Below are positions 25,147 to 34,653 of a stretch of 48,029 bases of DNA, piece after piece. The notes under the pieces were generated by a model. That model had not been told where the DNA came from, did no database searches, and worked only from the letters and a program-made list of their open reading frames with translations. Position 1 is the stretch's first letter, and each line of letters begins with the position of its first letter. The stretch is from Opitutaceae bacterium (GTDB lineage Bacteria > Verrucomicrobiota > Verrucomicrobiia > Opitutales > Opitutaceae). The stretch covers positions 1-48,029 of the forward strand of contig JAIXQE010000027.1 of the NCBI GenBank assembly GCA_027485815.1, in the 5' to 3' direction. Made by a program: the position numbers and the translations under genes.

Positions 25147-26130
25147 TCAGCCGGCGTCCGGCGGGTAGTAGGACTGAAACCAATCGACGAAGCGGCGCAG
25201 GCCCTCCTCGAGCGGCACCCGCGGCGTGAAGCCCACCTCCGCCTGGATGCGCGTGAGGTCGGCGCCGGTCTCGAGCATTTCGCCCGGCTGCGGCGGGAGC
25301 AGTTCGACCTCCGCCTTCCGTCCCAGCAGTTCCTCCAGCATCTGGACGAACAGCAGCGTCTCGACCGGCCGATTGTGGCCGAGGTTGTAGATGCGGTACG
25401 ACGGCCGCGGCGGGACCGCGGGCGGGTACAGCAGAACCTTCACCACGCCGTCGACGATGTCGTCCACGTAGGTGAAGTCCCGCCGGTTGCGCCCGGCGTT
25501 GTAGAGCGGGAGCGGGCGGCCCGCGCGGATCGCGCTGGCGAAGAGCGTGGGCGCCATATCCGGCCGGCCCCAGGGCCCGTAGACCGAGAAGAAGCGTAGC
25601 CCGGTGATGTTCAGGCCGTGATTCAGCGCGTAGCTGTGGGCCATCAGCTCGTTGGCCTTCTTGGTGGCGCCGTAGTACGAGACCGGCTGGTCCGTCACGG
25701 CGTCCTCGCGGAACGGCGCCACCGTGCCCGCGCCGTAGACGCTGCTGCTGGAGGCGAACACCAGGTGGCGCGGCGGCGTGCGGCGGCAGGCCTCGAGCAC
25801 CGTGGCGAACCCCTCGAGGTTGCTCCGCGTGTAGGCCGGCGCGTGCGTCATGCTGTGCCGCACCCCGGGTTGCGCGGCGAGGTGCACCACGTAGTCGGGC
25901 CGCCAATGCGCCACCAGCGCGGGAAATTTCTCCGCATCCGCGCAGTCGGCCTGCACGAACCGGCAGCCCTCCACGCCGGCGAGGCGCTCCACCCGCGCCC
26001 GCTTCAGCGCCGGATCGTAGTAGGCGTCGAGCGAGTCGACGCCCAGGACCTCGCACCGGCCGGTCTCCGCCAGGCGGCGGGCGACGTGGTGGCCGATGAA
26101 TCCGGCGGCGCCGGTGACGAGGACCTTCAT
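25147..26130 (-). CDS. UDP-glucuronate 4-epimerase-like NAD-dependent epimerase
   Basis: A 327-residue short-chain dehydrogenase/reductase-fold nucleotide-sugar epimerase. GAAGFIG (7-13) binds NAD. The catalytic Ser lies in FASSSSVYG (126-133), and Y153-G-A-T-K157 is the YxxxK pair. LRFFSVYGPWGRPDMAP is the stretch typical of UDP-glucuronate 4-epimerases (LpsL/GAE type), including the R-P-D-M signature. It converts UDP-glucuronate to UDP-galacturonate for capsule, LPS or exopolysaccharide in the cytoplasm. It is the first gene of the minus-strand unit that runs into DUF486 and the NHLM exporter. It is divergent from the glutaredoxin gene across 159 bp. Confidence 0.88.
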   Translation of the reverse strand: MKVLVTGAAGFIGHHVARRLAETGRCEVLGVDSLDAYYDPALKRARVERLAGVEGCRFVQADCADAEKFPALVAHWRPDYVVHLAAQPGVRHSMTHAPAYTRSNLEGFATVLEACRRTPPRHLVFASSSSVYGAGTVAPFREDAVTDQPVSYYGATKKANELMAHSYALNHGLNITGLRFFSVYGPWGRPDMAPTLFASAIRAGRPLPLYNAGRNRRDFTYVDDIVDGVVKVLLYPPAVPPRPSYRIYNLGHNRPVETLLFVQMLEELLGRKAEVELLPPQPGEMLETGADLTRIQAEVGFTPRVPLEEGLRRFVDWFQSYYPPDAG

Positions 26131-26211
26131 CGCGCGGGTGATAGGCTCCGGCGCGCAAAACGCCAGCCGGGTTTTGGGCGTCCGCGCGGCCGCCGCGGGA
26201 TTTTGGGAAAG

Positions 26212-26255
26212 TTTTCGAAAAGGGCGCTTGATCGCCGGAAGCGCGGCCGTTTACT
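26212..26255 (+). promoter_or_regulatory. Promoter candidate for the glutaredoxin-glt unit, with a palindrome
   Basis: In the 159-bp gap between the divergent epimerase and glutaredoxin genes, TTGATC (26228-26233), a 16-bp spacer and TTTACT (26250-26255) resemble a sigma-70 -35/-10 pair, 34 bp before the glutaredoxin ATG. A perfect 10-bp palindrome TTTTCGAAAA (26212-26221) lies just upstream and stands out in this GC-rich sequence. The promoter match is moderate (4 of 6 bases in each hexamer). Confidence 0.35.
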
Positions 26256-26289
26256 GCGGGGCGATTTTGTTTTCCCACCCGTTCACCGC

Positions 26290-26625
26290 ATGACGATCAA
26301 AGCCTACCTGAAGCCTCACTGCGGCTGGTCCAACGGTGTCCGCGCCATCCTGCGGAAACACAGCCTGCCCTTCGAGGACATCGACATCATTAACCACCGC
26401 GAGAACTACGCGGAAATGGTGCAGAAGTCCGGCCAGCCGCTCTCCCCCTGCGTGGAGATCGACGGCGTGATGCTCGCCGACGTCTCCGGCGAAGAGGTGG
26501 AGAATTACCTGCTCAGCAACGATCTCGTGAAACCGACGGACGTCCCCACGGACGTCCCGACGAACGCGGGTTGCTCCGACGCGGAGCACGCCAAAATGGC
26601 CACCAAAACGATCCGCTTCTTCTAA
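26290..26625 (+). CDS. Glutaredoxin-fold protein with a CGWS active site
   Basis: A 111-residue cytoplasmic glutaredoxin-family protein. The active site is C11-G-W-S14, a monothiol-type C-x-x-S motif close to the CGFS of iron-sulfur-cluster-carrying glutaredoxins and unlike the dithiol CPYC. The fold pattern is complete: beta1 IKAYLKPH, the helix NGVRAILRKH, FEDIDI, a cis-Pro in SPCVEIDG, and the late glycine region ADVSGEEVENYLL. The C-terminal extension has a DVPT repeat and another Cys (GCSDAEHAKM). It is directly upstream of gltB, whose product and its GltD partner contain Fe-S clusters. A role in cluster delivery or redox control is inference. The ATG at 26290 is the natural start; the reading frame extends far upstream only as an antisense shadow. 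Confidence 0.88.
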   Translation: MTIKAYLKPHCGWSNGVRAILRKHSLPFEDIDIINHRENYAEMVQKSGQPLSPCVEIDGVMLADVSGEEVENYLLSNDLVKPTDVPTDVPTNAGCSDAEHAKMATKTIRFF

Positions 26626-26662
26626 TTCTTCTGCGAGAGCTCTGCGCAATTAATACTTCCCC

Positions 26663-26700
26663 GGGCCGCTCTCGCCTCCGCCGAGACCGGCCCTTTTTTT
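26663..26700 (+). terminator. Intrinsic terminator/attenuator in the gltB leader
   Basis: GGGCCGCTCTCG (26663-26674) pairs with CGAGACCGGCCC (26682-26693) in 11 of 12 positions around a 7-nt loop, followed by seven T (26694-26700). It is 37 bp after the glutaredoxin stop and 46 bp before the gltB ATG, leaving little room for a separate gltB promoter. An upstream segment GCGAGAGC (26633-26640) is perfectly complementary to GCTCTCGC (26668-26675) in the left arm and first loop base. It could therefore form an alternative antiterminator, so attenuation of gltBD is plausible. Confidence 0.75.
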
Positions 26701-26746
26701 GCTTCAGACGCCTCCAGCTTCCGCCTCCACCTCCTTTTCCGCCGCA

Positions 26747-29700
26747 ATGAATCCCGCTCCCGCCACGCCTCCGCCCGCCCCCGCCAGCGCCGCCCCGCGC
26801 CCCGCTCCCGGCCTCCCGGCGAAACAGGGCCTCTACGACCCGGCCTTCGAGCACGACGCCTGCGGCGTGGGCTTCATCGCCGACCTCCACGGCCGCAAGT
26901 CCCACCAGATGGTGGCCAACGGCCTCCAGATCCTCCGTAACCTCGACCACCGCGGCGCCAGCGGCGCCGAAATCAACACCGGCGACGGCGCGGGCATCCT
27001 CATCCAGATGCCGCACCGCTTCCTCGTCGAGGCCTGCGAGGCCGCGCGCATCACGCTCCCGGCCCCCGGCCACTACGGCACCGGACTCTTCTTCCTCCCC
27101 CGCAACCCCGCGATGCGCCGCAAGATCGAGGAACGCTTCGAGCAGGTCGTCCGCGCCGAAGGCCTCGAATTCCTCGGCTGGCGCACGGTCAAGACCGACA
27201 ACTCGATGCTCGGCGACACCGCGAAGTCCGTCGAACCCTTCATGCGGCAGGCCTTCATCGGCCGCGGCCCCGACGTCCGCGACGAGGCTCACTTTGAGCG
27301 CAAGCTTTACGTTGTTCGCAAGCGGGGCTACGCCGAGATCCGCACCTCCACCCTCCCCGGCGCCGAGTACTGGTACGTTGCCAGCCTCTCCCACAAGACG
27401 CTCGTCTACAAGGGGATGCTGACGACCGACCAGGTGGATCAATACTTCCCCGAGCTGAAGGACCCGCGGATGGAGTCCGCCCTCGCGCTCGTCCATTCCC
27501 GCTTCTCCACCAACACGTTCCCCAGCTGGGAGCGCGCGCACCCGTACCGGTACCTCGCCCACAACGGCGAAATCAATACCTTGCGCGGCAACATGAACTG
27601 GATGCACGCCCGCCAGGCGCTCTTCGCCAGCGAGCTGTTCGGCGAGGACATCCGGAAGATCCTGCCCATCATCAACCCCAACGGGTCCGACTCGGCGATG
27701 TTCGACAACACGCTCGAGCTGCTGGTCCTCGCCGGCCGCCCCCTCGCGCACGCGATGATGATGATGATCCCCGAGCCGTGGTCCTACCACGAGTCGATGG
27801 ACGACGAGCGCCGCGCCTTCTACCAGTTCCACTCCTGCCTGATGGAGCCGTGGGACGGCCCCGCCTCGGTCGCCTTCACCGACGGCCGCCAGATCGGCGC
27901 CGTCCTCGACCGCAACGGCCTCCGCCCCTCCCGGTTCTACGTCACCAAGGACGGCCGCGTCATCATGGCCTCCGAGGCCGGCGTGCTCGACATCCCGCCC
28001 GAACAGGTGGTCCGCAAGGGCCGCCTCCAGCCCGGCCGGATGTTCCTCGTCGATACCGCCGAGGGGCGCATCATCGAGGACGAGGAGATCAAGCGGGAGA
28101 TCTGCCGCGCCCACCCGTACCGCGAGTGGCTCAACCAGCATCTGGTCCACCTCAGCGACCTGCCCGCCGCCCCCAAGGTCGAGCCGCCCGACCACGACAC
28201 GCTGCTCCAGCGTCAGATCGCCTTCGGCTACACCTTTGAGGACGAGCGCATCCTCCTCCTGCCGATGGCCAAGGACGGGGTGGAGGCGATCGGCTCGATG
28301 GGCAACGACGCCGCTCTGGCGGTGCTCTCCAACAAGCCGCGGCTGCTCTACGATTATTTCAAGCAGCTGTTCGCCCAGGTCACCAACCCGCCGATCGACT
28401 CCATCCGCGAGGAGATCGTCACCTCCGCCGAGACCCGCCTCGGTTCCGAGGGCAACCTGCTCCAGCCCGAGGCGAGCGCCTGCCGCCGCGTCGAACTGAA
28501 GTGGCCCGTGCTCACCAACGAGGAGTTCGGCAAGATCCGCCGCACCCACCTCCCGGGCCTCAAGACCGGCGTGCTGCCGATCCTCTTCCGCGTCACCCGC
28601 GGGGAAAAGGGCCTCGCCAAGTCGATGGAGGAGCTTTCCATCATGGCCCGCCGGATGATCGAGGAGGAGGAGGTCAACGTCCTCATCCTCAGCGACCGCG
28701 GGGTGACGAAGGACTTCGCGCCCATCCCCGCGCTGCTCGCGGTGGCCGGGCTCCATCATTACCTGATCCGCGAGGGCCTGCGCACGCGCGTGTCGCTGGT
28801 CCTCGAGACCGGCGAGGCCCGCGAGGTGCACCACTTCGCCCTGCTCATCGGCTACGGCTGCAGCGCGGTGAACCCGTACGTCGCCTTCGAGACGATCGAC
28901 GACATGATCCGCGAGGGCCACCTCTCCGGCATCGACCACGCCAAGGCCTGCGCGAACTTCGTCAAGGCCGCCTCCAAGGGCGTGGTGAAGGTGATGTCCA
29001 AGATGGGCATCTCCGCGATCCAGAGCTACCGCGGCGCCCAGGTGTTCGAGGCCCTCGGCCTCCGCCAGGACGTCATCGACCACTACTTCACCTGGACCCC
29101 GTCCCGCGTCGGCGGGATCGGGCTCGACGTGATCGCCCAGGAGGTGCTCCTGCGCCATCGCGCCGCCTACCCGGAGCGGGCGGTCGATGTCCGCGCCCTT
29201 GCCACCGGCGGACTTTACCAGTGGCGCGCCACCGGCGAGGCCCACCTGTTCACGCCCGAGTCGGTGCACGCCCTGCAGAAGGCGGTGCGTTCCAACAGCC
29301 TGCCGGCCTACCAGGCCTACGCGCGGCTGATCAACGACCAGGGCCGGGCCCATTGCACGCTCCGCAGCCTGCTCGAGTTCAAGGATGCGCCCAACGCGAT
29401 CCCGCTCGAGGAGGTGGAGTCCGCCGAGCGCATCATGCGCCGCTTCAAGACCGGCGCGATGTCCTACGGCTCGATCTCGCAGGAGGCCCACGAGACGCTC
29501 GCGATCGCGATGAACCGCATCGGCGGCAAATCCAACACCGGTGAGGGCGGCGAGGATCCGGCTCGCTTCACCTGGACCAACGAGCAGGGCGATTCGAAGA
29601 ACTCCGCCATCAAGCAGGTCGCCTCCGGCCGCTTCGGCGTCTCCATCGAGTACCTCGTCAACGCCCGCGAGATTCAGATCAAGATGGCCCAGGGTGCGAA

Positions 29701-31402
29701 GCCCGGCGAGGGCGGCCAGTTGCCCGGCACCAAGGTCTACCCCTGGGTCGCCAAGACCCGTGGCACGACCGCCGGCGTCGGCCTCATCTCGCCGCCGCCC
29801 CACCACGACATCTACTCCATCGAGGACCTTGCCGAGCTGATCCACGACCTCAAGAACGCCAACAAGGAGGCCCGCATCAGCGTGAAGCTGGTCTCCGAGA
29901 TCGGCGTCGGCACGGTCGCCGCCGGCGTCGCCAAGGCCCACGCCGACGTCGTCCTTATCTCGGGCTACGACGGCGGCACGGGCGCCTCGCCCCAGACCTC
30001 GCTCCAGCACGCCGGCCTGCCGTGGGAACTCGGCCTCGCCGAGGCCCACCAGACCCTCGTGCTGAACAACCTGCGCTCCCGCATCGCGGTCGAGACCGAC
30101 GGCCAGCTCAAGACGGGCCGCGACGTCGCCATCGCCGCCCTGCTCGGCGCCGAGGAGTTTGGCTTCGCCACCGCCCCCCTCGTCGCCACGGGGTGCATCA
30201 TGATGCGCGTCTGCCACCTCAACACCTGCCCGGCCGGCGTCGCCACCCAGGATCCGCAGCTCCGCGCCCGCTTCACCGGCAAGCCGGAGCACGTGGTGAA
30301 CTTCATGCGCTTCATCGCCGACGACCTCCGCGCCATCATGGCCCGTCTCGGCTTCCGCTCGATCGAGGAGATGGTCGGCCGCACCGACCGCCTCGAGGCC
30401 CGCCGCGCCGTCGACCACTGGAAGGCCCGCGGTCTCGATTTCTCGAACATCCTCTACCAGCCGGATGCCGGCCCGGAGGTGGGCCGCTTCTGCCAGCAGA
30501 AGCAGGACCACGGCATCGACCGTTCGCTCGACATGACTCGACTCCTCGAGCTCTGCCGCCCCGCCATCGATCGCGGCGAAAAGGTCATCGCCGAACTCCC
30601 CATCCGCAACGTCAACCGCGTCGTCGGCACCATCACCAGCGGCGAGATCACCCGCCGCCACGGCGCCGCCGGCCTCCCGGAGGACACGATCCGCCTGAAG
30701 TTCACCGGCTCCGCCGGCCAGAGCTTCGGCGCCTTCGTCACCCGCGGGATGACCCTCGCCATCGAGGGCGACGCGAACGACTACTTCGGCAAGGGCCTCT
30801 CCGGCGGGAAGCTCATCATCTACCCGCCCGCCCAGGCTCCCTTCCGCGCCGAGGAGAACATGATCATCGGCAACGTCGCCTTCTACGGCGCCAGCGCCGG
30901 TGAGGCCTACATCCGCGGCCTCGCGGGCGAGCGCTTCGCGGTCCGCAACTCCGGCGTCACCGTCGTGGTCGAGGGCGTCGGCGACAACGGCTGCGAGTAC
31001 ATGACCGGCGGCAACGTCGTCGTCCTCGGCCGGGCCGGCCGCAACTTCGGCGCCGGCATGTCCGGCGGCATCGGCTACGTCCTCGACGAGGCCGGTGACT
31101 TCCCGAAGCGCGTGAACCCCCAGATGGTCGGCATCGAGCGCCTGGAGGATCCCCGCGAGATCGCCGCCCTCCGCGCGATGATCCAGAAGCACCTCGATTA
31201 CACGCGCTCCGAGCGCGCCCGGACGGTGCTTGCCGACTGGGCGGCGTACGTCCCGCGCTTCGTCAAGGTGATGCCCAAGGACTACAAGCGGATGCTGGCC
31301 TGCCTGGACCGCGCCCGCGCCCAGGGCCTCACCGGCGACGAGGCCGTGATGGCCGCCTTCGAGGAAAACGCCCGCGACCTCTCCCGCGTCGGCGGCAACT
31401 GA
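26747..31402 (+). CDS. gltB: Glutamate synthase (NADPH) large subunit
   Basis: A 1551-residue GOGAT alpha subunit. It makes glutamate from glutamine and 2-oxoglutarate, completing ammonium assimilation. The class II glutamine amidotransferase domain begins at Cys39 (HDACGVGF), the N-terminal nucleophile, after a 38-residue Pro/Ala-rich propeptide that must be removed. A central domain follows, then the FMN-binding synthase domain ([42 protein letters not shown]). Cys1150, Cys1156 and Cys1161 (C-x5-C-x4-C) hold the 3Fe-4S cluster. The C-terminal GXGXG beta-helix domain ([10 protein letters not shown]-like, [21 protein letters not shown]) completes the protein at normal family length. The ATG at 26747 is preferred to an in-frame TTG at 26699 inside the terminator T-tract. 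It is followed by gltD after 31 bp. Confidence 0.97.
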   Translation: MNPAPATPPPAPASAAPRPAPGLPAKQGLYDPAFEHDACGVGFIADLHGRKSHQMVANGLQILRNLDHRGASGAEINTGDGAGILIQMPHRFLVEACEAARITLPAPGHYGTGLFFLPRNPAMRRKIEERFEQVVRAEGLEFLGWRTVKTDNSMLGDTAKSVEPFMRQAFIGRGPDVRDEAHFERKLYVVRKRGYAEIRTSTLPGAEYWYVASLSHKTLVYKGMLTTDQVDQYFPELKDPRMESALALVHSRFSTNTFPSWERAHPYRYLAHNGEINTLRGNMNWMHARQALFASELFGEDIRKILPIINPNGSDSAMFDNTLELLVLAGRPLAHAMMMMIPEPWSYHESMDDERRAFYQFHSCLMEPWDGPASVAFTDGRQIGAVLDRNGLRPSRFYVTKDGRVIMASEAGVLDIPPEQVVRKGRLQPGRMFLVDTAEGRIIEDEEIKREICRAHPYREWLNQHLVHLSDLPAAPKVEPPDHDTLLQRQIAFGYTFEDERILLLPMAKDGVEAIGSMGNDAALAVLSNKPRLLYDYFKQLFAQVTNPPIDSIREEIVTSAETRLGSEGNLLQPEASACRRVELKWPVLTNEEFGKIRRTHLPGLKTGVLPILFRVTRGEKGLAKSMEELSIMARRMIEEEEVNVLILSDRGVTKDFAPIPALLAVAGLHHYLIREGLRTRVSLVLETGEAREVHHFALLIGYGCSAVNPYVAFETIDDMIREGHLSGIDHAKACANFVKAASKGVVKVMSKMGISAIQSYRGAQVFEALGLRQDVIDHYFTWTPSRVGGIGLDVIAQEVLLRHRAAYPERAVDVRALATGGLYQWRATGEAHLFTPESVHALQKAVRSNSLPAYQAYARLINDQGRAHCTLRSLLEFKDAPNAIPLEEVESAERIMRRFKTGAMSYGSISQEAHETLAIAMNRIGGKSNTGEGGEDPARFTWTNEQGDSKNSAIKQVASGRFGVSIEYLVNAREIQIKMAQGAKPGEGGQLPGTKVYPWVAKTRGTTAGVGLISPPPHHDIYSIEDLAELIHDLKNANKEARISVKLVSEIGVGTVAAGVAKAHADVVLISGYDGGTGASPQTSLQHAGLPWELGLAEAHQTLVLNNLRSRIAVETDGQLKTGRDVAIAALLGAEEFGFATAPLVATGCIMMRVCHLNTCPAGVATQDPQLRARFTGKPEHVVNFMRFIADDLRAIMARLGFRSIEEMVGRTDRLEARRAVDHWKARGLDFSNILYQPDAGPEVGRFCQQKQDHGIDRSLDMTRLLELCRPAIDRGEKVIAELPIRNVNRVVGTITSGEITRRHGAAGLPEDTIRLKFTGSAGQSFGAFVTRGMTLAIEGDANDYFGKGLSGGKLIIYPPAQAPFRAEENMIIGNVAFYGASAGEAYIRGLAGERFAVRNSGVTVVVEGVGDNGCEYMTGGNVVVLGRAGRNFGAGMSGGIGYVLDEAGDFPKRVNPQMVGIERLEDPREIAALRAMIQKHLDYTRSERARTVLADWAAYVPRFVKVMPKDYKRMLACLDRARAQGLTGDEAVMAAFEENARDLSRVGGN

Positions 31403-31433
31403 ACGCTCCCTCCACCCCGATCCCTCTCCTCCC

Positions 31434-32918
31434 ATGGGCAAGCCCACCGGATTCATCGAATACCTCCGCGAACTCCCCGTCGACCGCGCTCCCACCGAGC
31501 GCGTGAAGGACTGGAACGAGTTCCACCTCCACCTCGACGACAAGAAGCTGCGTCAGCAGGGCGCGCGCTGCATGGACTGCGGCATCCCGTTCTGCCACTC
31601 CGGCAAGCTGATCAGCGGGATGGCCAGCGGCTGCCCGATCAACAACCTCATCCCCGAGTGGAATGACCTGATCTACCGGGGCCTGTGGCGGGAGGCGCTC
31701 GATCGCCTCCACAAGACGAACAACTTCCCCGAGTTCACCGGCCGCGTTTGCCCCGCGCCCTGCGAGGGCTCCTGCACGCTCGGGATCAACGCCCCGCCGG
31801 TCACGATCAAGAACATCGAGGTGTCGGTCATCGACAAGGGCTGGGACGAGGGCTGGGTCCTGCCGCAGGCCCCCCGCACCCGCACCGGCAAGAAGGTCGC
31901 CGTCATCGGCTCGGGTCCCGCCGGCCTCTCTGCCGCCGCCCAGCTCAACCAGGCCGGCCACACGGTCACCGTCTTCGAGCGCGCCGACCGTCCCGGCGGG
32001 CTCCTGATGTACGGGATCCCCAACATGAAGCTCGACAAGCGCGAGGTGGTGGAGCGCCGCATCCGCCTGATGGAGCAGGAAGGGATCAAGTTCATCTGCA
32101 ACGCGAACGTCGGCGACAACGTCGAGCCGCAGATCTTCCTGAAGGAGTACGACGCCACCGTGATCTGCACCGGCGCCACCCAGCCGCGTGACCTGCCCAT
32201 CGAGGGCCGCCAGCTCCTGGGCGTCCACTTCGCGATGGAGTTCCTCACCGCCAACACCAAGGCGCTCCTCAACGGCGGCACGGACCATTCGCCCATCCAC
32301 GCCCGCGGCAAGGATGTCGTGGTCATCGGCGGCGGCGACACCGGCACGGACTGCGTCGGCACTTCCCTCCGCCACGGCTGCCGCAGCATCACGCAAATCG
32401 AGATCCTCCCGCGGCCGCCGCTCGAGCGGCAGCCCGACAATCCCTGGCCGGAGTGGCCCAAGACCCTCAAGGTCGACTATGGCCAGGAGGAGGCCGCCGC
32501 CCGTTTCGGCGCCGACCCGCGCACTTACCTCACCACGGTGAAGAAGTTCGTCGGGGACGCCCAGGGCCGCCTCAAGGAGCTGGTCACCGTCGAGGTGAAG
32601 TGGGCGAAGAACGACAAGGGCCAGTTCGTCCCCCAGGAGGTTCCGGGCACCGAGCAGACGCGCCCCGCCCAGTTGGTGCTGCTCGCGATGGGCTTCCTCG
32701 GGCCCGAGCAGGCGATCCTCAAGGAGCTCGGCCTCGAGACCGACGCCCGTTCCAACCTCAAGGCGGAGCACGAGAAGTACACGACCAACCTCAAGGGCGT
32801 GTTTGCCGCCGGCGACTGCCGCCGTGGGCAGAGCCTCGTGGTGTGGGCCATCAACGAGGGTCGCGGCGCCGCGCGCGAGTGCGACCGTTACCTGATGGGC
32901 CAGACCGACCTGCCCTGA
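31434..32918 (+). CDS. gltD: Glutamate synthase small subunit
   Basis: A 494-residue GOGAT beta subunit that takes electrons from NADPH through FAD and two 4Fe-4S clusters to the large subunit. The cysteine sets are C46-M-D-C49 with GIPFCHSG and GCPINN, and further on [12 protein letters not shown]. The FAD site [10 protein letters not shown] begins near residue 159, and the NAD(P)H site [10 protein letters not shown] near residue 297. The C-terminal [22 protein letters not shown] block is the usual FAD-contacting end. Length and domain order are those of the family. It lies 31 bp after gltB and is surely in the same operon. The start at 31434 ([15 protein letters not shown]) matches the standard GltD N-terminus. 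Confidence 0.97.
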   Translation: MGKPTGFIEYLRELPVDRAPTERVKDWNEFHLHLDDKKLRQQGARCMDCGIPFCHSGKLISGMASGCPINNLIPEWNDLIYRGLWREALDRLHKTNNFPEFTGRVCPAPCEGSCTLGINAPPVTIKNIEVSVIDKGWDEGWVLPQAPRTRTGKKVAVIGSGPAGLSAAAQLNQAGHTVTVFERADRPGGLLMYGIPNMKLDKREVVERRIRLMEQEGIKFICNANVGDNVEPQIFLKEYDATVICTGATQPRDLPIEGRQLLGVHFAMEFLTANTKALLNGGTDHSPIHARGKDVVVIGGGDTGTDCVGTSLRHGCRSITQIEILPRPPLERQPDNPWPEWPKTLKVDYGQEEAAARFGADPRTYLTTVKKFVGDAQGRLKELVTVEVKWAKNDKGQFVPQEVPGTEQTRPAQLVLLAMGFLGPEQAILKELGLETDARSNLKAEHEKYTTNLKGVFAAGDCRRGQSLVVWAINEGRGAARECDRYLMGQTDLP

Positions 32919-32923
32919 TGCGC

Positions 32924-32948
32924 CGCCCGGGCCCCCGTGGCCCGGGCG
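32924..32948. other. Perfect 10-bp GC hairpin after gltD
   Basis: CGCCCGGGCC-CCCGT-GGCCCGGGCG, stem 32924-32933 with 32939-32948. It begins 5 nt after the gltD stop and ends 13 nt before the DUF5069 start. There is no T-tract, but the stem is very stable. It could be a Rho-independent-like pause or an mRNA 3'-end stabiliser, or it could limit translation of the next gene. Confidence 0.55.
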
Positions 32949-32961
32949 CGCCCCGCCGCCG

Positions 32962-33423
32962 ATGCCGTCGCAACCGATCCCTGGCTCCAGCGGCGAGATC
33001 CTCCGCGAGCTGCCTTCGCCCTACCTGCCGCACCCCGGCACCGGGTTGCTCCACCTCCCGCGTTTCCTCGCCAAGTGCGGGATCGTGAAGCGGGACGGCC
33101 GCCTGCCCGCCAGCTACGCCAAGAATTACAAGCGCGGCTGCGACCGCTTCCTTTGCCAGCACCTCGGGCTCGACCCGGCCGACATCGAACAGGCCGTTTT
33201 CGCCGCGACCAGCGACGCCGACCTTGAGGAACGTCTCCGCCGGATCTTGCCCGCCGACGTCCGCGCCCCCGCGTGGAACCGCCGCTACGTGCAGATGGGG
33301 ATGACCGAGGCGGGGCGCGACTTCTTGCGCGAGGCGCTCACCGCGATGGGTTGCCCCGACCGCGCCGCCGACATCCGCAGCGTCCCCGACCTGATGGATT
33401 TCGACGAGCGCCGCATCGAGTAA
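32962..33423 (+). CDS. DUF5069-family protein
   Basis: A 153-residue cytoplasmic protein resembling the DUF5069 family common in Verrucomicrobiota and Planctomycetota. The start of the domain is the G-LLHLPRFLAKCG stretch, followed by GRLPASYAKNYKRGCDRFLCQHLGLD and a helical part FAATSDADLEERLRRIL. No catalytic motif is apparent and no function is known. The C-terminal part (DFLREALTAMGCPDRAADI, then a run containing DFDERR) is highly charged. The ATG at 32962 lies 43 bp after gltD, with a strong hairpin between them. It ends 13 bp before the 3' end of the convergent gene. Possible co-transcription with gltBD is only positional. Confidence 0.75.
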   Translation: MPSQPIPGSSGEILRELPSPYLPHPGTGLLHLPRFLAKCGIVKRDGRLPASYAKNYKRGCDRFLCQHLGLDPADIEQAVFAATSDADLEERLRRILPADVRAPAWNRRYVQMGMTEAGRDFLREALTAMGCPDRAADIRSVPDLMDFDERRIE

Positions 33424-33436
33424 GGCGGCCGCCCCG

Positions 33437-34519
33437 CTAATCGGGCAGCAATTCCAGCACTGGCGGCCGGCCGATGGTGCGCCGGATCGACTCCAGGTTC
33501 TCCCGGATCAGCGCCCCCATCGACTCGCACCGCAGGTACTCGCCGCGCTGGTAATGCTCCGCCAACGCGGTCCGCAGCCGCTGCACCTGGTCGGGCGGCG
33601 AGATCGGATCCTCTGCCATCGCTTGAAGCAGCCGGCCCAGACGCTCCGAGGCGAGCGCCGCCCGCTGCAGCATCAGGGTATGCTCCTCGCGCCGGTACTG
33701 GCTCGCCGTCTCCGGCCGCAGGTGCCGCGTGCAGAACTGCACCAGCTGCAGGTTGTCCTTGAAGAACTGCGGCAGGTAAAAGTTCTTCCGTCCGTCGTAG
33801 CTCTGCTGGTCGAAGTCCATGGCCCGGATCCGCAGCTGCGCTTCCTCGAAGTCCGGCGTCACCACGAACACGAAGTTGTACGAACGCATGTCTCCGAGCA
33901 GGCGGACGAAGCAGCGCTCGTTGAACTTCACCAGCTCCTTGGCCACCCGGATCGGCTTCAGCTCCTTCCGCCGCCCGAGCCAGTCGCGGATGTAAATGTC
34001 CCCGGGGACGCCCGCCACGTGTTCCTCCACCAGCGTGTCCCCGTGGGTCAGGAAACTCAGCCGGTTCGGTGACAGCAGGTGCTCCAGCTCGAGGCCGTAG
34101 ACCCGTGAGGCGTCCGCCCGCTTCACGTAAAAGTAGTCTTGGTTGTCGTTGTAGGCGTTGACGATCCGGATGCGGAACGGCGTCGAATTCCCGAAGGTGC
34201 AGAAGTCCACCCGGTCGACGTAGAGGTGGCGCACGACGGACAGGTCGCCGTCCACCTTGAGGGCGGCGTAGACCTCCTTGAGGCCCTCGTTGAGGGCGGC
34301 CATCTCGCCGGGGTCGTAGATGACGGTGTCCCAGAGGGTCGGCTGGCCCTGCTCGTCGACGAGGGGGATCACCTCGTGAAAGGCGCGGAGCCGGTCGTAG
34401 GTGACGGGCAGCGCGCGCTCGCGGCGGTAGCGGCCGAGGTAGTCGCGGAGCTCCTCCCGGATGGGGAAGCTGGGCTTCCTCCGGGTGGGCTGGGGGGCGA
34501 CGGGCGAGGCCTCGGTCAT
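33437..34519 (-). CDS. Conserved protein of unknown function, possibly kinase-like fold
   Basis: A 360-residue cytoplasmic protein that I do not recognise by name. The ATG at 34519 starts MTEASPVAPQPTRRKPSFPIREEL; the open frame upstream encodes only Gly/Arg/Ala-rich sequence. Several blocks recall an atypical kinase or phosphotransferase C-lobe: EHVAGVPGDIYI, then FNERCFVRLLGDMRSYNFVFVV, then LRIRAMDFDQQSYDGRKNF. The last two resemble a catalytic-loop region followed by a D-F-D-type metal site, but the HxD and glycine-loop motifs are absent. The C-terminal third is helical (LQLVQFCTRHLRPETA, ALAEHYQRGEYLRCESMGAL). It stands alone, convergent with DUF5069 and divergent from the cytochrome/DUF1549 gene. 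Function unknown. Confidence 0.75.
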   Translation of the reverse strand: MTEASPVAPQPTRRKPSFPIREELRDYLGRYRRERALPVTYDRLRAFHEVIPLVDEQGQPTLWDTVIYDPGEMAALNEGLKEVYAALKVDGDLSVVRHLYVDRVDFCTFGNSTPFRIRIVNAYNDNQDYFYVKRADASRVYGLELEHLLSPNRLSFLTHGDTLVEEHVAGVPGDIYIRDWLGRRKELKPIRVAKELVKFNERCFVRLLGDMRSYNFVFVVTPDFEEAQLRIRAMDFDQQSYDGRKNFYLPQFFKDNLQLVQFCTRHLRPETASQYRREEHTLMLQRAALASERLGRLLQAMAEDPISPPDQVQRLRTALAEHYQRGEYLRCESMGALIRENLESIRRTIGRPPVLELLPD

Positions 34520-34653
34520 CCCGGAAGCGTGGGGCGCCGCGCCCGCGGACGCACGCCGGAACCGCCTGCCGCCGAAGAGCGCGCCTCCCCCGCCCGCGCG
34601 GGAAAGGGTTGCCACCGCGTTGGGCCCGCGGGCACGGTTCCGGCGCTTCGTCC

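Noticed and set aside
26699-26746. TTG start for GltB at 26699
   Set aside because: It lies at the end of the terminator T-tract and would add 16 non-conserved residues. The ATG at 26747 is preferred.
26513-31543. A 1676-codon minus-strand open frame opposite gltB
   Set aside because: The plus strand encodes complete, motif-verified gltB. The antisense translation is low-complexity and without family resemblance.
34631-34646. Second sigma-54 promoter before the DUF1549 gene
   Set aside because: GG-N10-GC is present, but the -12 element is CGGC rather than TTGC. It lies only about 10 bp before the chosen GTG, leaving no leader.
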